From positions 9,757,213-9,821,212 of the forward strand of contig NC_053408.1 in the NCBI RefSeq assembly GCF_016859285.1: a stretch of 64,000 bases of DNA, in the 5' to 3' direction. This DNA is from Xiphias gladius. Lineage: Eukaryota; Chordata; Actinopteri; Istiophoriformes; Xiphiidae. Below the pieces are notes generated by a model, which ran no database searches, was not told where the DNA came from, and saw only the letters and a list, made by a program, of their open reading frames with translations. Position 1 is the first letter of the stretch. The number at the start of each line of letters is the position of its first letter. Shown piece after piece: positions 23,559 to 64,000 of this stretch. The translations under genes and the position numbers were made by a program.

Positions 23559-24711
23559 ATGGCTTCTCACAAGTCAAAGACTGGCACCAAGATAAATGTT
23601 ACAAAGGCAGCGGAGGAATCCAGTCCAGTTGATGAATATGTCACACCTGGGGGCTATGAGCTGGAGAAAATCCTCAACCGTGGGAGTGTGGCTTACACTC
23701 ATGTCAATGAGGTCTGGCCCAATGTCTACATCGGAGATGAGTAAGTAAAAAGTATGAAATTATTAAACCGAATAAAATAATAGAGGATTAAAATAATGTT
23801 CACACCGGCTTCTCGCAGGCAGACTGCGAAGGACAAGTACAATCTGAAGAGGTTGGGGATTACGCACATCTTGAACGCAGCTGAGGGGACGTGGAACAAC
23901 GTGGACACCGGAGCTGGTTACTACAGTGACATGGACGTCGTCTACTATGGCGTGGTAGCAGAAGACGTCCCGACCTTTGACCTCAGCCAGCATTTCTTCT
24001 CTGCTGCCCGGTTTATAGAAGAAACACTGAACAATCCTCATAGTAAGATGACACGTAGTTAAAGTCTTGTTCCACACGTATCATTGAATCGACTTTGTGG
24101 TATCTAGTCTGGATAGTTTTGGTTTTAATGACTGGGCTTTGAATTTTGTTTTGTGAAGCTCAAAGAGATGTCAAACTAAATATGAAAAACAGCAATTCAT
24201 CTTTTTCAGGAACAGTCCCCACGAATACTGTTGTTTTCATGGGGACTGTGAGAGTGAGGTCCGTGGATTATCGGAGACATTGTTTCTTTGTGGATCTACG
24301 TATGAAATTTTGACAGCAGGAACATCAGTCAGACACAACTCAAAACCTAGGAAAATGAAACCAGAACTTTCTGCATGGCTAGATACCACTAGAAAGTGAA
24401 AGAAAAGTTCTGTTATTTGGGTGAGCTGACCCTTTAAATTGCCAAGAAATGGGAAACCGTGTGACGTAGCAATTCCTTCATTGTGAGACTTGTCTGCAGA
24501 TAAACTGCTGGTGCACTGCGTGATGGGAAGGAGTCGATCCGCCACGCTCTTCCTGGCATACCTCATGATCTGTGAGAACATGACCGTGGTCGCCGCCATC
24601 GAGCACGTGAAAAAACGCCGGCGGATCATCCCCAACTGGGGTTTCCTCAAACAGCTGAGAGAGCTAGACGTCCACCTCCTGGAGGAAAGAGACTCTACAG
24701 AGCCGAGATGA
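23559..24711 (+). CDS. dusp29: Dual-specificity phosphatase 29 (DUPD1), complete, three exons
   Basis: Exons 23559-23740, 23819-24042 and 24500-24711 join in frame (phases 2 and 1) to 205 residues. Exon 1 has the DUPD1 signature [14 protein letters not shown] followed by [16 protein letters not shown], aligning to YCTPGAFELE and [16 protein letters not shown] in human. Exon 2 has [31 protein letters not shown] and FDLSQHFF. Exon 3 has [20 protein letters not shown], with catalytic Cys and Arg, and then [14 protein letters not shown]. Family role: an atypical phosphatase of skeletal muscle reported to act on AMPK and MAPK signalling. It is the array member nearest kat6b, as in human. The ATG chosen begins [10 protein letters not shown] possible noncoding exon lies upstream at 23352-23397. 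An AATAAA at 24831-24836 lies inside the downstream minisatellite. It is transcribed towards kat6b, tail to tail. Confidence 0.95.
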
Positions 24712-24715
24712 TTTT

Positions 24716-25170
24716 AAGACTTGTGGGGAAAGTTGAAGCCCCAGGTCGAGTCTCAAGTCAGTGGAGACAAGTTCAAGTCGGGTTTCAAGCAATTTGAGAC
24801 AAGAAGTCAAGTCTCAAGTAATTGGAGAAAAATAAAATCAAGTCTCTGGGCAAATCAAAAGTAATTTAAGACAAGCTCAAAACTCAGTTCATTTGGGACA
24901 AGTCCAAGTTAAGTCACACGTAATTCAAGACAAGGCCTAGTCAACTCTCAGGTCTATCACAGTTACAGCCTAAAGTTAAATGTCAGTTCCTTTGAGACAA
25001 GTCTAAATCAAGACACAAGTAATTTAAGACAAGTTCTAGTGTAGTAATATGGGTAATATGAGACAAATAAAAGTCTCAGGTCTACCATTGCAAATCTTAT
25101 CAAGGCTTAGCCCCTTGAGGGCAAGTTCCAGTCGAGTCTAAATTAGCAAATTGTTGTTTGTTTGTTGTTG
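24716..25170 (-). repeat. Degenerate minisatellite, same unit as upstream tract but inverted
   Basis: Repeated words such as caagtctcaagtaatt, tttgagacaagtcta and gtaatttaagacaag recur about every 30 bp, with scattered weaker units on to 25300. The unit is the reverse complement of the tract at 21690-22045. It begins within about 10 bp of the dusp29 stop codon, so it must form the start of that gene's 3' UTR. Confidence 0.75.
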
Positions 25171-25454
25171 TTTTTCTGGCACTTTAGGTAAAAACTTGAG
25201 ACATGAATGTTTTTGCTTCGATGTTACATGTCAAGTCAAATTTTTGGAGGGTGAAATTTCAAGGAAATCAAGTCTCAGAGCAGTCAGGTCCAAGTCATGT
25301 TTCCTTTTTTACTTACACCTTTTATTTTAAAATACTTTTAGAAAACAGCGGCTTGGATTACCACAAATTGAAAAAAAAAATATCACTGAATCGTATCACT
25401 GCATTCTCGTTCTGTGACACACCCTCAGGCTAGCAAATTAAAGGAGAACAATCA

Positions 25455-26745
25455 TGTACATGGTCAATCATAATTTATTCTTATGCTAAAATGTACAGCA
25501 TTTTAAGTGACTGACAAAAGGAGAAAAGTCATAAATACAAGAATGTCATTCTGTCCGATTTTTGTGCACATAGCCAGGTTTTTCCCCCCCCTGTTCTTAC
25601 CAGCAACTCTGTACAGGTACAAAGGCTACAAAAGAGCAATATAAACAAAAACACAAGTACAAGTTGCGTTTTACATGCAATCCATTAGCTTAGTTTGGTC
25701 TATTCACAGGCTCTATTCTTCTACACTTCGGTAAAATATAAATCCAACATTTTATAAAGATAGAAAACAAATCTACAGATGGAATGAAAACGTAGCTTTA
25801 AAGGCATTATGTAAAATATCAACTTTGGACTAAATTTATATTTTCTTTATTGTTATTCATTGTTATAATCATTTAGTTCTTTTAAATTCTGCCACACTTC
25901 TGGACATTTTGAAATGTTTTAGAATTTTCAGGGTACAAACACTGAGATATGCTTTGTTATTTTGACAGAAATCAGTCTGCTTTATTAAACAGAAAGCTGC
26001 CTCAAGGAGATCTGTTACAAAAGACTTCAGAATTATACATACATAGCAATAAAACCTCTCAAACCGAACAGAAAACAGGACTAAGTTTACATTTTTTTTT
26101 TACATTATTAGAATTAACAAAATATAGTTTCATCTTTCTCCCTGTGGAGGGAAACCTAATAAAGGCCAGATATCTTTAAAATGGCTTGCTATTAAGCACA
26201 ACACTTGTACAGTACTACTCAATGCACTGTCACTAACAGAGACTGAAGCATGCTAGTTGTCACTTTACAAAATAAGTACAATAATTTAAATATACAAAGG
26301 CATGAGTATAGTACAAACTAATTGTCAGCACTGTTAGACAGGTACACTGAACAGGTTCAAACAGCCACTAACTCCACTTGTAGCAGGCACATTAAATGGC
26401 TTCATTTGAGGCTGCTACACGACTGCAAGACCACTGATGAAATCTCTACCTCTGAGCTCTGAACCCGCCTGCTCTAAAGACACATCAGAGACACTAACAC
26501 TAATTAAATAGATTTTCATCGTAATGATGTAAGGCTTCCCATCTGGAGGAACAAAAATACTTTTTAACATTAGCTTCAAAGTTTACTCACTGATGAAAAT
26601 TTTTGCATTCTTTCCAAGTGCTGCTGCTGGTTTTTAAGTAATAAACAATAACAAAAAATACACCAAAAAAGAAAACAAGGCCAGATCAGTGCATCTTTAA
26701 ACAGCAAAATGCACATGAGAAGAACCAGCTCAGTCCTGCGGCGAG
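25455..26745 (-). other. kat6b: kat6b 3' untranslated region
   Basis: This lies between the kat6b stop codon and a minus-strand AATAAA at 25474-25479 (ttttatt-type word on the plus strand), so cleavage is expected near 25455. It is AT-rich with no coding signal. Only about 750 bp separate it from the dusp29 stop codon on the opposite strand. Confidence 0.65.
25474..25479 (-). terminator. Candidate poly(A) signal AATAAA of kat6b
   Basis: On the minus strand this reads AATAAA in the context GAATAAATTATG. It is the first perfect signal I find downstream of the kat6b stop that lies just ahead of the repeat-rich boundary with dusp29. Confidence 0.5.
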
Positions 26746-47102
<20,357 letters not shown>

Positions 47103-47343
47103 GGTTGAACAATTAGACACACAAAAATGTGATCCATAAAGATTCCCCCTTTCTGCTGCTGAACACTGGGTACATCCACATCCTTAATAAGGTCAAAAAG
47201 TTATGTTCCACACCAGCATCCACATACTTCTTCTCAATCCTGGGTATCTGACATAGAGCTTGAGGAAAAGTTGGCACTGGTAAATTCCACAATGGTAGTT
47301 ACCCGCTGACCTGGAGCTTTAATTATTCAATCCCAGATCAAAT
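47103..47343 (-). other. kat6b: kat6b 5' UTR part of the first coding exon
   Basis: Upstream of the ATG the exon continues to a strong acceptor: on the minus strand, a T/C-rich tract then CCTTTTAG|ATTTG, with the exon edge at 47343. An in-frame ATG lies 18 bases upstream of the chosen start and would add MSNCST. I chose 47102 because [12 protein letters not shown] is the conserved KAT6A/B start. Confidence 0.65.
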
Positions 47344-48822
47344 CTAAAAGGAAAAAAAAAGAGAAAAACAAATTGGTCAAATGCATTTTAAGTAGCAAAC
47401 TCTTGTGTAATTGGTGGTTATTTCTTCCTATTCACATTCTGTACACTAGGTTATAGCATACTGCATATAAAGGCTAAGCCAGAGGAATGCAGGACTTTTA
47501 AGATGTGCTAAAACATGAGAAACAGATGGATAAAAACAGATGTAGGAGCTGTCATGGCTGTTAAAGAAATTAGACTTAATCCATAGTCTGACGGTGTAAT
47601 CCACACAACCAAACCAGACGTCCATTTCAAAAGAGACTATTTTGTAAAAGTAAGAAGTTTTCACACCGTGACAGGTAGCTAGAAACTTCTACCGAGTTCT
47701 GGGAAAAGTATAAACAATCTCCTCGACAGATAAATATTTTCGGTTTCAGATTCCTCCCCGACAAAAAAAAAGTTAACATTTATTCCCGTAGCACGTCATT
47801 TCCAAAATGTCACCGCAACATTTCTTAGTCAGAAACACAAAAATAGACTAAAAACGCAAAGTGGAAAAAAAAAAAAAAAGAAAAAAAAAAGAAAAAAGAA
47901 GAGGAGACCGTACGTAAAGTTTAACCGTTAGTTGTCCGCACACGACTTTTGACAGCTCGTCACCCGCAACGACGAACCGATCAGCGCTCGGTCTCTAATG
48001 ACAGCCCTGCAATCAATGCTCACTTTCCCTGACAGCTGTCTTCGTGAAACGTCGGAGGGACGCCTGCAAAAACGCCGCCGAGCCGCTTAGGCGAAGGCAG
48101 AAACCCGGTAACAACTAGGTAACGAACCCGGAGTTGCGTTCCGCCGAGTTGAGCAGATAAATGACAGCGTTGCCAGCATTACTGATGTCACCTAAACAGT
48201 CGCCATTTTGTTACAATGTTGTAGTTTACATGAATCCGACATGACGCTGATTACAATCCAATGGAGTCTCATTAAACCTTACCTACACTAATGTGCCCTC
48301 CCTAGCAACTTCAATATTGGCTGTAAAGACAAGATCCGATTTCTGGTTTGATAAAGCACATGTCAATCTTTATGTATGAGCTCACTCTAAGAGGCACGGC
48401 ACTGGCTGTATGATCTGTCACTTCGCTCGTTTGACCCGCCCTCTTAAGGTGCCGTCTGTGATGAATTGATATCATTTACCTCCAACACACATAATATCTC
48501 AACGCACAGCTCCGGCCGCAGCGACGGGGTCTTATTAAGTTATGAACACACCATAACGGGCATAAACTGGCCGGGCAATAACTAAACGAGATGCATTTTT
48601 AACCTCACTTGCGAAGCGTTCAGCGCCGGCCCACCTTTACTCAGATTCCTCCTTGAAACAGTTGGTTACACTTGAAAGTGATTTGGATCATTTTAGACTT
48701 TAATTGGCTGTTTGTTAAATCTATCATAAAACCAGCAAAGGCTGTAGCGCAGGTTTAAAGTGGAACACATGTATTTATATTTATATATATATATAAATAT
48801 ATATATATACACACACACACAT

Positions 48823-48862
<40 letters not shown>

Positions 48863-49900
48863 TTTTTTTCCAAATAAATTCCAGGTAGCACGTTCAAGAC
48901 TCCTGCAGGCTAAATGTGTCTAAGCTATCGCCTTCCCTCGTCTTTATCTTCCTCCCTTTTTCATCATTTCCCCGAGAGGAGCCGTAATTCTCCTGGTGTT
49001 TAACATCTCAACTATGTGACGTTAAAAACCGAGGGGCGATAAATTAATGTTCCGTCATGCTAAAAGAGAGAAAAAAAAAAAAAGAAAAAAAAAAAAAAGA
49101 GGAAAAAAGTAGGTTTTCGTTCTCGCTCCGCGTCTGCCAGCGGAATTATTAACGTGCTGTGTTGCGCTGTGCAACGATGGCATGACCTCTTCATCACCAT
49201 TAACTATCAAATATCTCCAATGAGGAAAAACAGTGAGCCCTGGAGGGAAGGGAAAAAAAACATGTTCAGGGGGGAATACAAGTTAACACGACTGCCGGGA
49301 GAGTAGCTCCTTCATCACTGCTTCTCAATTACGTATCGCTAGTTTCTTTAGCTCCCATTTCTCAGCTTCAGCCCCGCTCTCGTTTTCCATATTATATTAG
49401 GAAACGATACACAGCCTCTTTTAGGTTTTCGCACCGTTTTTTTTTTTAATGGTTAGATGTTACACAAACCGACCGACCGACCTATCTATCTATAGTCCGC
49501 CGCCGCCGTGGGCGAGGAGGCACAACAAATTGACGCCAAGTTTCATGCAAGGATGAACATATAACTAGTATGAAAGAGGAAAAAAGAAAAGAAAAAGAGG
49601 GCACAGGCTACCGTAAATATTTGCTGGTAGTTTACCTCTTCAAGTTTTTTCCCCCCCACGGATACTCCTCTTCATTATCGGGGAAAACGTCGAAGGATAA
49701 AATGTGCAGCGACATATCCAAGCGATTTCGTGGGATTTGATCTCTTACAACGAAGGCTGAAAAGCTTGCGCCGAGACATGGAGAGGACCTGATAACAACT
49801 AATTGAAAGGTTAATCTACATAGCAGCCTGTGACAAAGTGGTACCCTCCCCCTTCTTCTTCTTCCACTGTAGACATCCCTACTTCAGTGTAGTGGAGCGG
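47344..49900 (-). promoter_or_regulatory. kat6b: kat6b upstream noncoding exon(s) and promoter region
   Basis: The acceptor at 47344-47345 requires at least one upstream noncoding exon. Two candidate zones stand out. One is CpG-richer at about 47920-48140. The other, at about 49490-49900, has ccgccgccgccg and a minus-strand donor AGAG|GTAAAC with exon edge 49636. Between them lie long A runs (47865-47895, 49070-49100) and a mixed TA/CA microsatellite at 48773-48862. Which zone carries the transcription start cannot be told from sequence alone. Confidence 0.45.
48773..48862. repeat. Compound TA / CA / TA microsatellite
   Basis: A TA block, then about sixteen CA units with one interruption, then a second TA block. 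This is a symmetrical arrangement in the kat6b upstream region. Confidence 0.9.
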
Positions 49901-52446
49901 ACCGTCGCCCCTTTAGTGCGCTCCTACAATGATATTGTCAATTTCACTCCCCCCCCCCTCCATCAACATGTCCAGTGATGAGCCAAGAGGAACATTTTTA
50001 CACTTCATGTTTCTGGTGGATTAGTCTCGGCAGGCTACATAACATTTTTATGTCATAACACTCCTATTAACATAAGTCCCTATGGGCATTTTTAAATTCC
50101 ATTGATGTGCAGCAGATATAAGCGCACATGTGATTGATTTTGACATAAACACATAAATCCAGACTTTTATTTCAGAATGAGCTATTTCTTGCTCTGGACA
50201 ATTTTACCCAGGGCAGTATGGGATATTATACACTAACACCCTAATCTGCTAATTAACTTCACCATACCCAAGGAAGAGCAGTAGTTGTTAGCAATAATGT
50301 AGATCATTTAATTCTCAGTCTTTAAATTTGCGCTCCCCTCGCTCACTCACCAACTCTTCAGCAGCATTAGAAATGCCAGAAAGCTCATTTTTCATGCAGT
50401 AATACAGATGTAATTAGAGATAATTGGTAACTTCCCATCAGATAATGAACACAAACTGTATTGTACAGGCAGCTTTAAAAAGATCTCAAATGAAAACATG
50501 CAGCCCCTTTAAAAAGACATTTGATTTAATTCACGTTTTAATTGTCTTGTCATTTAATCACCATGCTGCATCTTCATCGGATGCACCTCGCATTACCTTG
50601 ATGACCTTGATGATGCTTCCTGTTCAACTGTTTGCCCCATTTACACTGTTTTAGTACATTCAGCTCATTCAGTACCTTCCTGGCATTCGGTCCTTGACAT
50701 TTACTTCATACCACTTCCTGACAAATTGTGGTAAATACACGTAAACAAAATGGTAGTTCACTGAGGCGCTGTTGTTGAAGCAGGTGAAGTTTGAATGAAG
50801 AGAGTTGAGATTTGATGCATGTATGACTGGTGTCTCGATGGAGGCAGAGATCAAACCTGCCTGTGTCTGGTTATAATGAATGCCACCCTGGGCCCCAGCA
50901 GGTCCTCTGCTGCTGCATGGGTCCAGGGATAATTTGAATTGGAGCATGTGCCATTGCAATCTGCCCATCCCCCTTCCTCAATCCCTGCCAACTGCCACAC
51001 TGGTGTTCACAAACACTGCTGCCCATCTGCGGGGCAAAACACTGGCCAGGGCCCCAGTTACTCCTTTGCCTGCATTCAGAAAAAAAATATTCTGGCCGTG
51101 AACTCACTTTTATAGGCAAATATCACAAAGTCAAGTTTTTCCTCTCCCTACTTCAGAGTTGTTTACAGTGTATATAATTTGAAACAGTAAATGAAAAGAG
51201 ATTTTCTAGATTGTTGCTACACAATAAAACTGCAATTTAACATTTTCGAAATGCCTACAGCTCATTAGCTTACAAAACAGATAACATAGTATTGTAAAAT
51301 GTAAATTAAATGCGCTGATTTTATGTTTGTTTTTCCACAACTTGCATTCATTGAGCAAAGCAAAAGTTTACCAGGAAAAGTGAGAAAAGTATGTTTAGTA
51401 GTTTCCTTATTGTGGCAGGCATTCTCATTACTTAATCATGGCTCCCTCTTTTTGTGTTTGTGTTTTGCCATCTGTCATCTTGAGAAGCAAATGAACCAGC
51501 TGCCATGGAGTGTGATCTTGCCCAATCAGAAATTTGGTCCTTTTCAAAGCGCATCTGTGTGAAACCTTAAAAAATGCTGATGAAAAAAAGTGTCTCAAAG
51601 TTGTTAATAACATTTTGGCTGGAGAATGTTTTCACCTAGATGCCCCCGATTAGCATAAATGCATAAACTATGCCTCATTACAGAAAACTGAGCTCTTGTG
51701 CAGGGAGAGTAAAATTGGATTTCTCCTGACATGCTCAGAGAAAATTAAAGAAAATATGATGTAACAGGTTGTTCCAGGGGATAAAAAAAAATGTTATTCT
51801 CAATCTCACTTCTTGGTACAACAGATGAGTATTGAATTGTTTTCCACAAAACACTTGAGACACTGCCCAACACGTCTGCTGGCCCACAGACAGTGGGAGG
51901 GGGTGGTGGGGGCGCCCTCTGATCCTCTTCTCCAACCCCCATCAACAGCACAGCTGGGTTTGAAGGATCAGCCTAATTTTCAGGTCCCTCTAATGATCGC
52001 CACGAACGGCAACCACTAATCCCTAAACTCAGTAAAATGATCTCCTGTAGCCCTGCAGTGCAGCTCCAGACCCACGAGAGTCCAGGTTGGACCCGACGAG
52101 CGAGAGTGGGGGTGACTGAGCAGAGCCAGGACACCAGGTTGATCCTGCCCCCCCCCCTCCGTGCCCTCCATAATGGGCGGTGTTGAGCTATCCAAAAGTG
52201 ATTAGCGTGAGGGAGCCTCTGGCTGATTAAATAATAGGAAAACAAAATATTATATGTCAAAACTGACTTTGTTCTGGAATAGGTATATCTCGGTAGGATG
52301 AGTTTGATATCGTTTTATTTGTACAGTAACAACAACAAAAAAACATTCTCTCCAGTTTTGTCCTGTTAAAAGTGTCAGCTCAGGAAATTGCAAAGCCACC
52401 CATAATGTCACACCATCCATGATTTCTGCAGCATTACAGCTGATTC
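49901..52446. other. Intergenic stretch between kat6b and adk
   Basis: No gene-like frame and no repeat that I recognise. A C run lies at 49948-49958 and another C-rich run at 52146-52159, in a more GC-rich patch at 52030-52180. The open frames here have no start context or homology that I can support. Confidence 0.4.
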
Positions 52447-53173
52447 TTAAAGGAATACTCAACTGAAGATGTACTATATTTTAGAGGATATACAGTAGTA
52501 TCACAACACTCACCCCCCTGCAGGCTTGAACGAAGGCTCTAAAAAGTTTGTAGCTTGCTGCTCTGTGAAGGATAGCAAACTACTATCTGTGTCACACTAT
52601 TCCCTCCTCATAGCTCAGACGGTCTTAAGGAAGTAGTGTAATTAGCAATTTATTGGTGAAGCATTAATTATTATGAACATATTGAGCACAAAGTTCAACA
52701 GTGGAGAAGTGGCTTATGCAGCAGGAAGGGTTGGAGAAGTTTCTATGGGTGTTTAAATACGTTTTTTTCGGCCTTGACTCTGGGTCACCATTAGAATCAA
52801 CTGTAACTACTCCACGAAGGAGCAAGAAACAAACTTTTCAGAGCCACATGTCCACAGAAACTTTTCAGATCTATCCTGCAGGATAAAACGTTCATCACTA
52901 ATCCGATCTTCGGGATGATCCAAATAAATCACTAAATACACTACTCCCAGCAAAGCTTCAGCGCAATGCTGGAGGTGATTACTGGGACATAGAACGAGAG
53001 TGTTTAGCTCTGTTGCGGAGAAAGTGAGTTTTAAACATAGATAACACATGGATCAATGGTGGAGAAATGGATTATGCTGTAAGAGTGGCTTTGAAAAGTT
53101 TCCGCCTTTCAGGCCTATGAGCATTGACTTTTTGATACTCAAAGGACAGATTTTCAGTGGAATGCTCCTTTAA
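52447..53173. mobile_element. Short nonautonomous DNA transposon with TTAA ends (Kolobok- or piggyBac-like), 727 bp
   Basis: The left end ttaaaggaatactcaactga and the right end tcagtggaatgctcctttaa are imperfect inverted repeats of about 21 bp. TTAA lies at both outer edges (52447-52450 and 53170-53173), the target site expected for piggyBac or Kolobok elements. No transposase frame is present, so it is nonautonomous. Two internal segments resemble each other: caacagtggagaagtggctta near 52697 and caatggtggagaaatggatta near 53053. This suggests an internal duplication. The element sits about 210 bp downstream of the adk stop codon. Confidence 0.65.
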
Positions 53174-53382
53174 ACATGACCATACCATTCCAACATTTGA
53201 TACTAGTACATTGTTTGAATTGTATTAAAACATCTGAGCTGCTTATTCAAGCTTGATAAATACCCAAGCAGCACTTAGTCCCATTTAGTCAGTCACTGTA
53301 AATAGAAAAAAAAAATTCAAATGAAATCCTGAAGAAGCATACATATCAGATGAGTAAGACAGATGAGTGGTGCTCGGATGCA

Positions 53383-64000
<10,618 letters not shown>

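Noticed and set aside
52701-52886. Short frames inside the TTAA-bounded element
   Set aside because: None resembles a transposase. The element is judged nonautonomous.

Overview
This is a nuclear window from a teleost fish, probably a percomorph. It has compact multi-exon vertebrate genes with GT-AG introns and several interspersed repeats that I recognise from percomorph genomes. Gene order and orientation match the human 10q22.2 block read backwards: SAMD8 - DUSP13/DUSP29 - KAT6B - ADK. I see no viral or LTR element, no CRISPR array and no rRNA or true tRNA gene.

Layout. 1-5.8 kb: samd8 (minus strand), a ceramide phosphoethanolamine synthase with five coding exons. 6.3-24.7 kb: a tandem array of five small dual-specificity phosphatase units, all on the plus strand and opposite to both flanking genes. 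They are two MDSP-like (dusp13a-type) genes, one TMDP-like (dusp13b-type) gene, one decayed dusp13b-like copy and dusp29. The three-exon layout, with intron phases 2 and 1, is kept in all the intact copies. 25.45-47.34 kb: kat6b (minus strand), a MYST-family histone acetyltransferase with 16 coding exons in the window. Its noncoding 5' region probably runs to about 49.9 kb. 53.38 kb to the window end: the last three coding exons of adk (adenosine kinase, minus strand); the rest of adk lies beyond 64 kb.

Function. The genes are syntenic neighbours rather than one pathway. samd8 acts in ER sphingolipid synthesis, and adk clears adenosine. kat6b acetylates histones within the BRPF complex. The dusp13/dusp29 group are atypical phosphatases, in mammals largely of muscle and testis.

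Points most worth a second look are: the long central exon of kat6b, which changes frame unless a 271-nt internal segment is removed; a His/Gln/Ser/Asn repeat tract of about 95 residues in the kat6b C-terminus; the decayed fourth phosphatase copy, which keeps an intact active-site exon; oppositely oriented degenerate minisatellites on either side of dusp29; a 44-bp near-perfect palindrome at 11.63 kb; and a 727-bp TTAA-bounded inverted-repeat element just downstream of adk.
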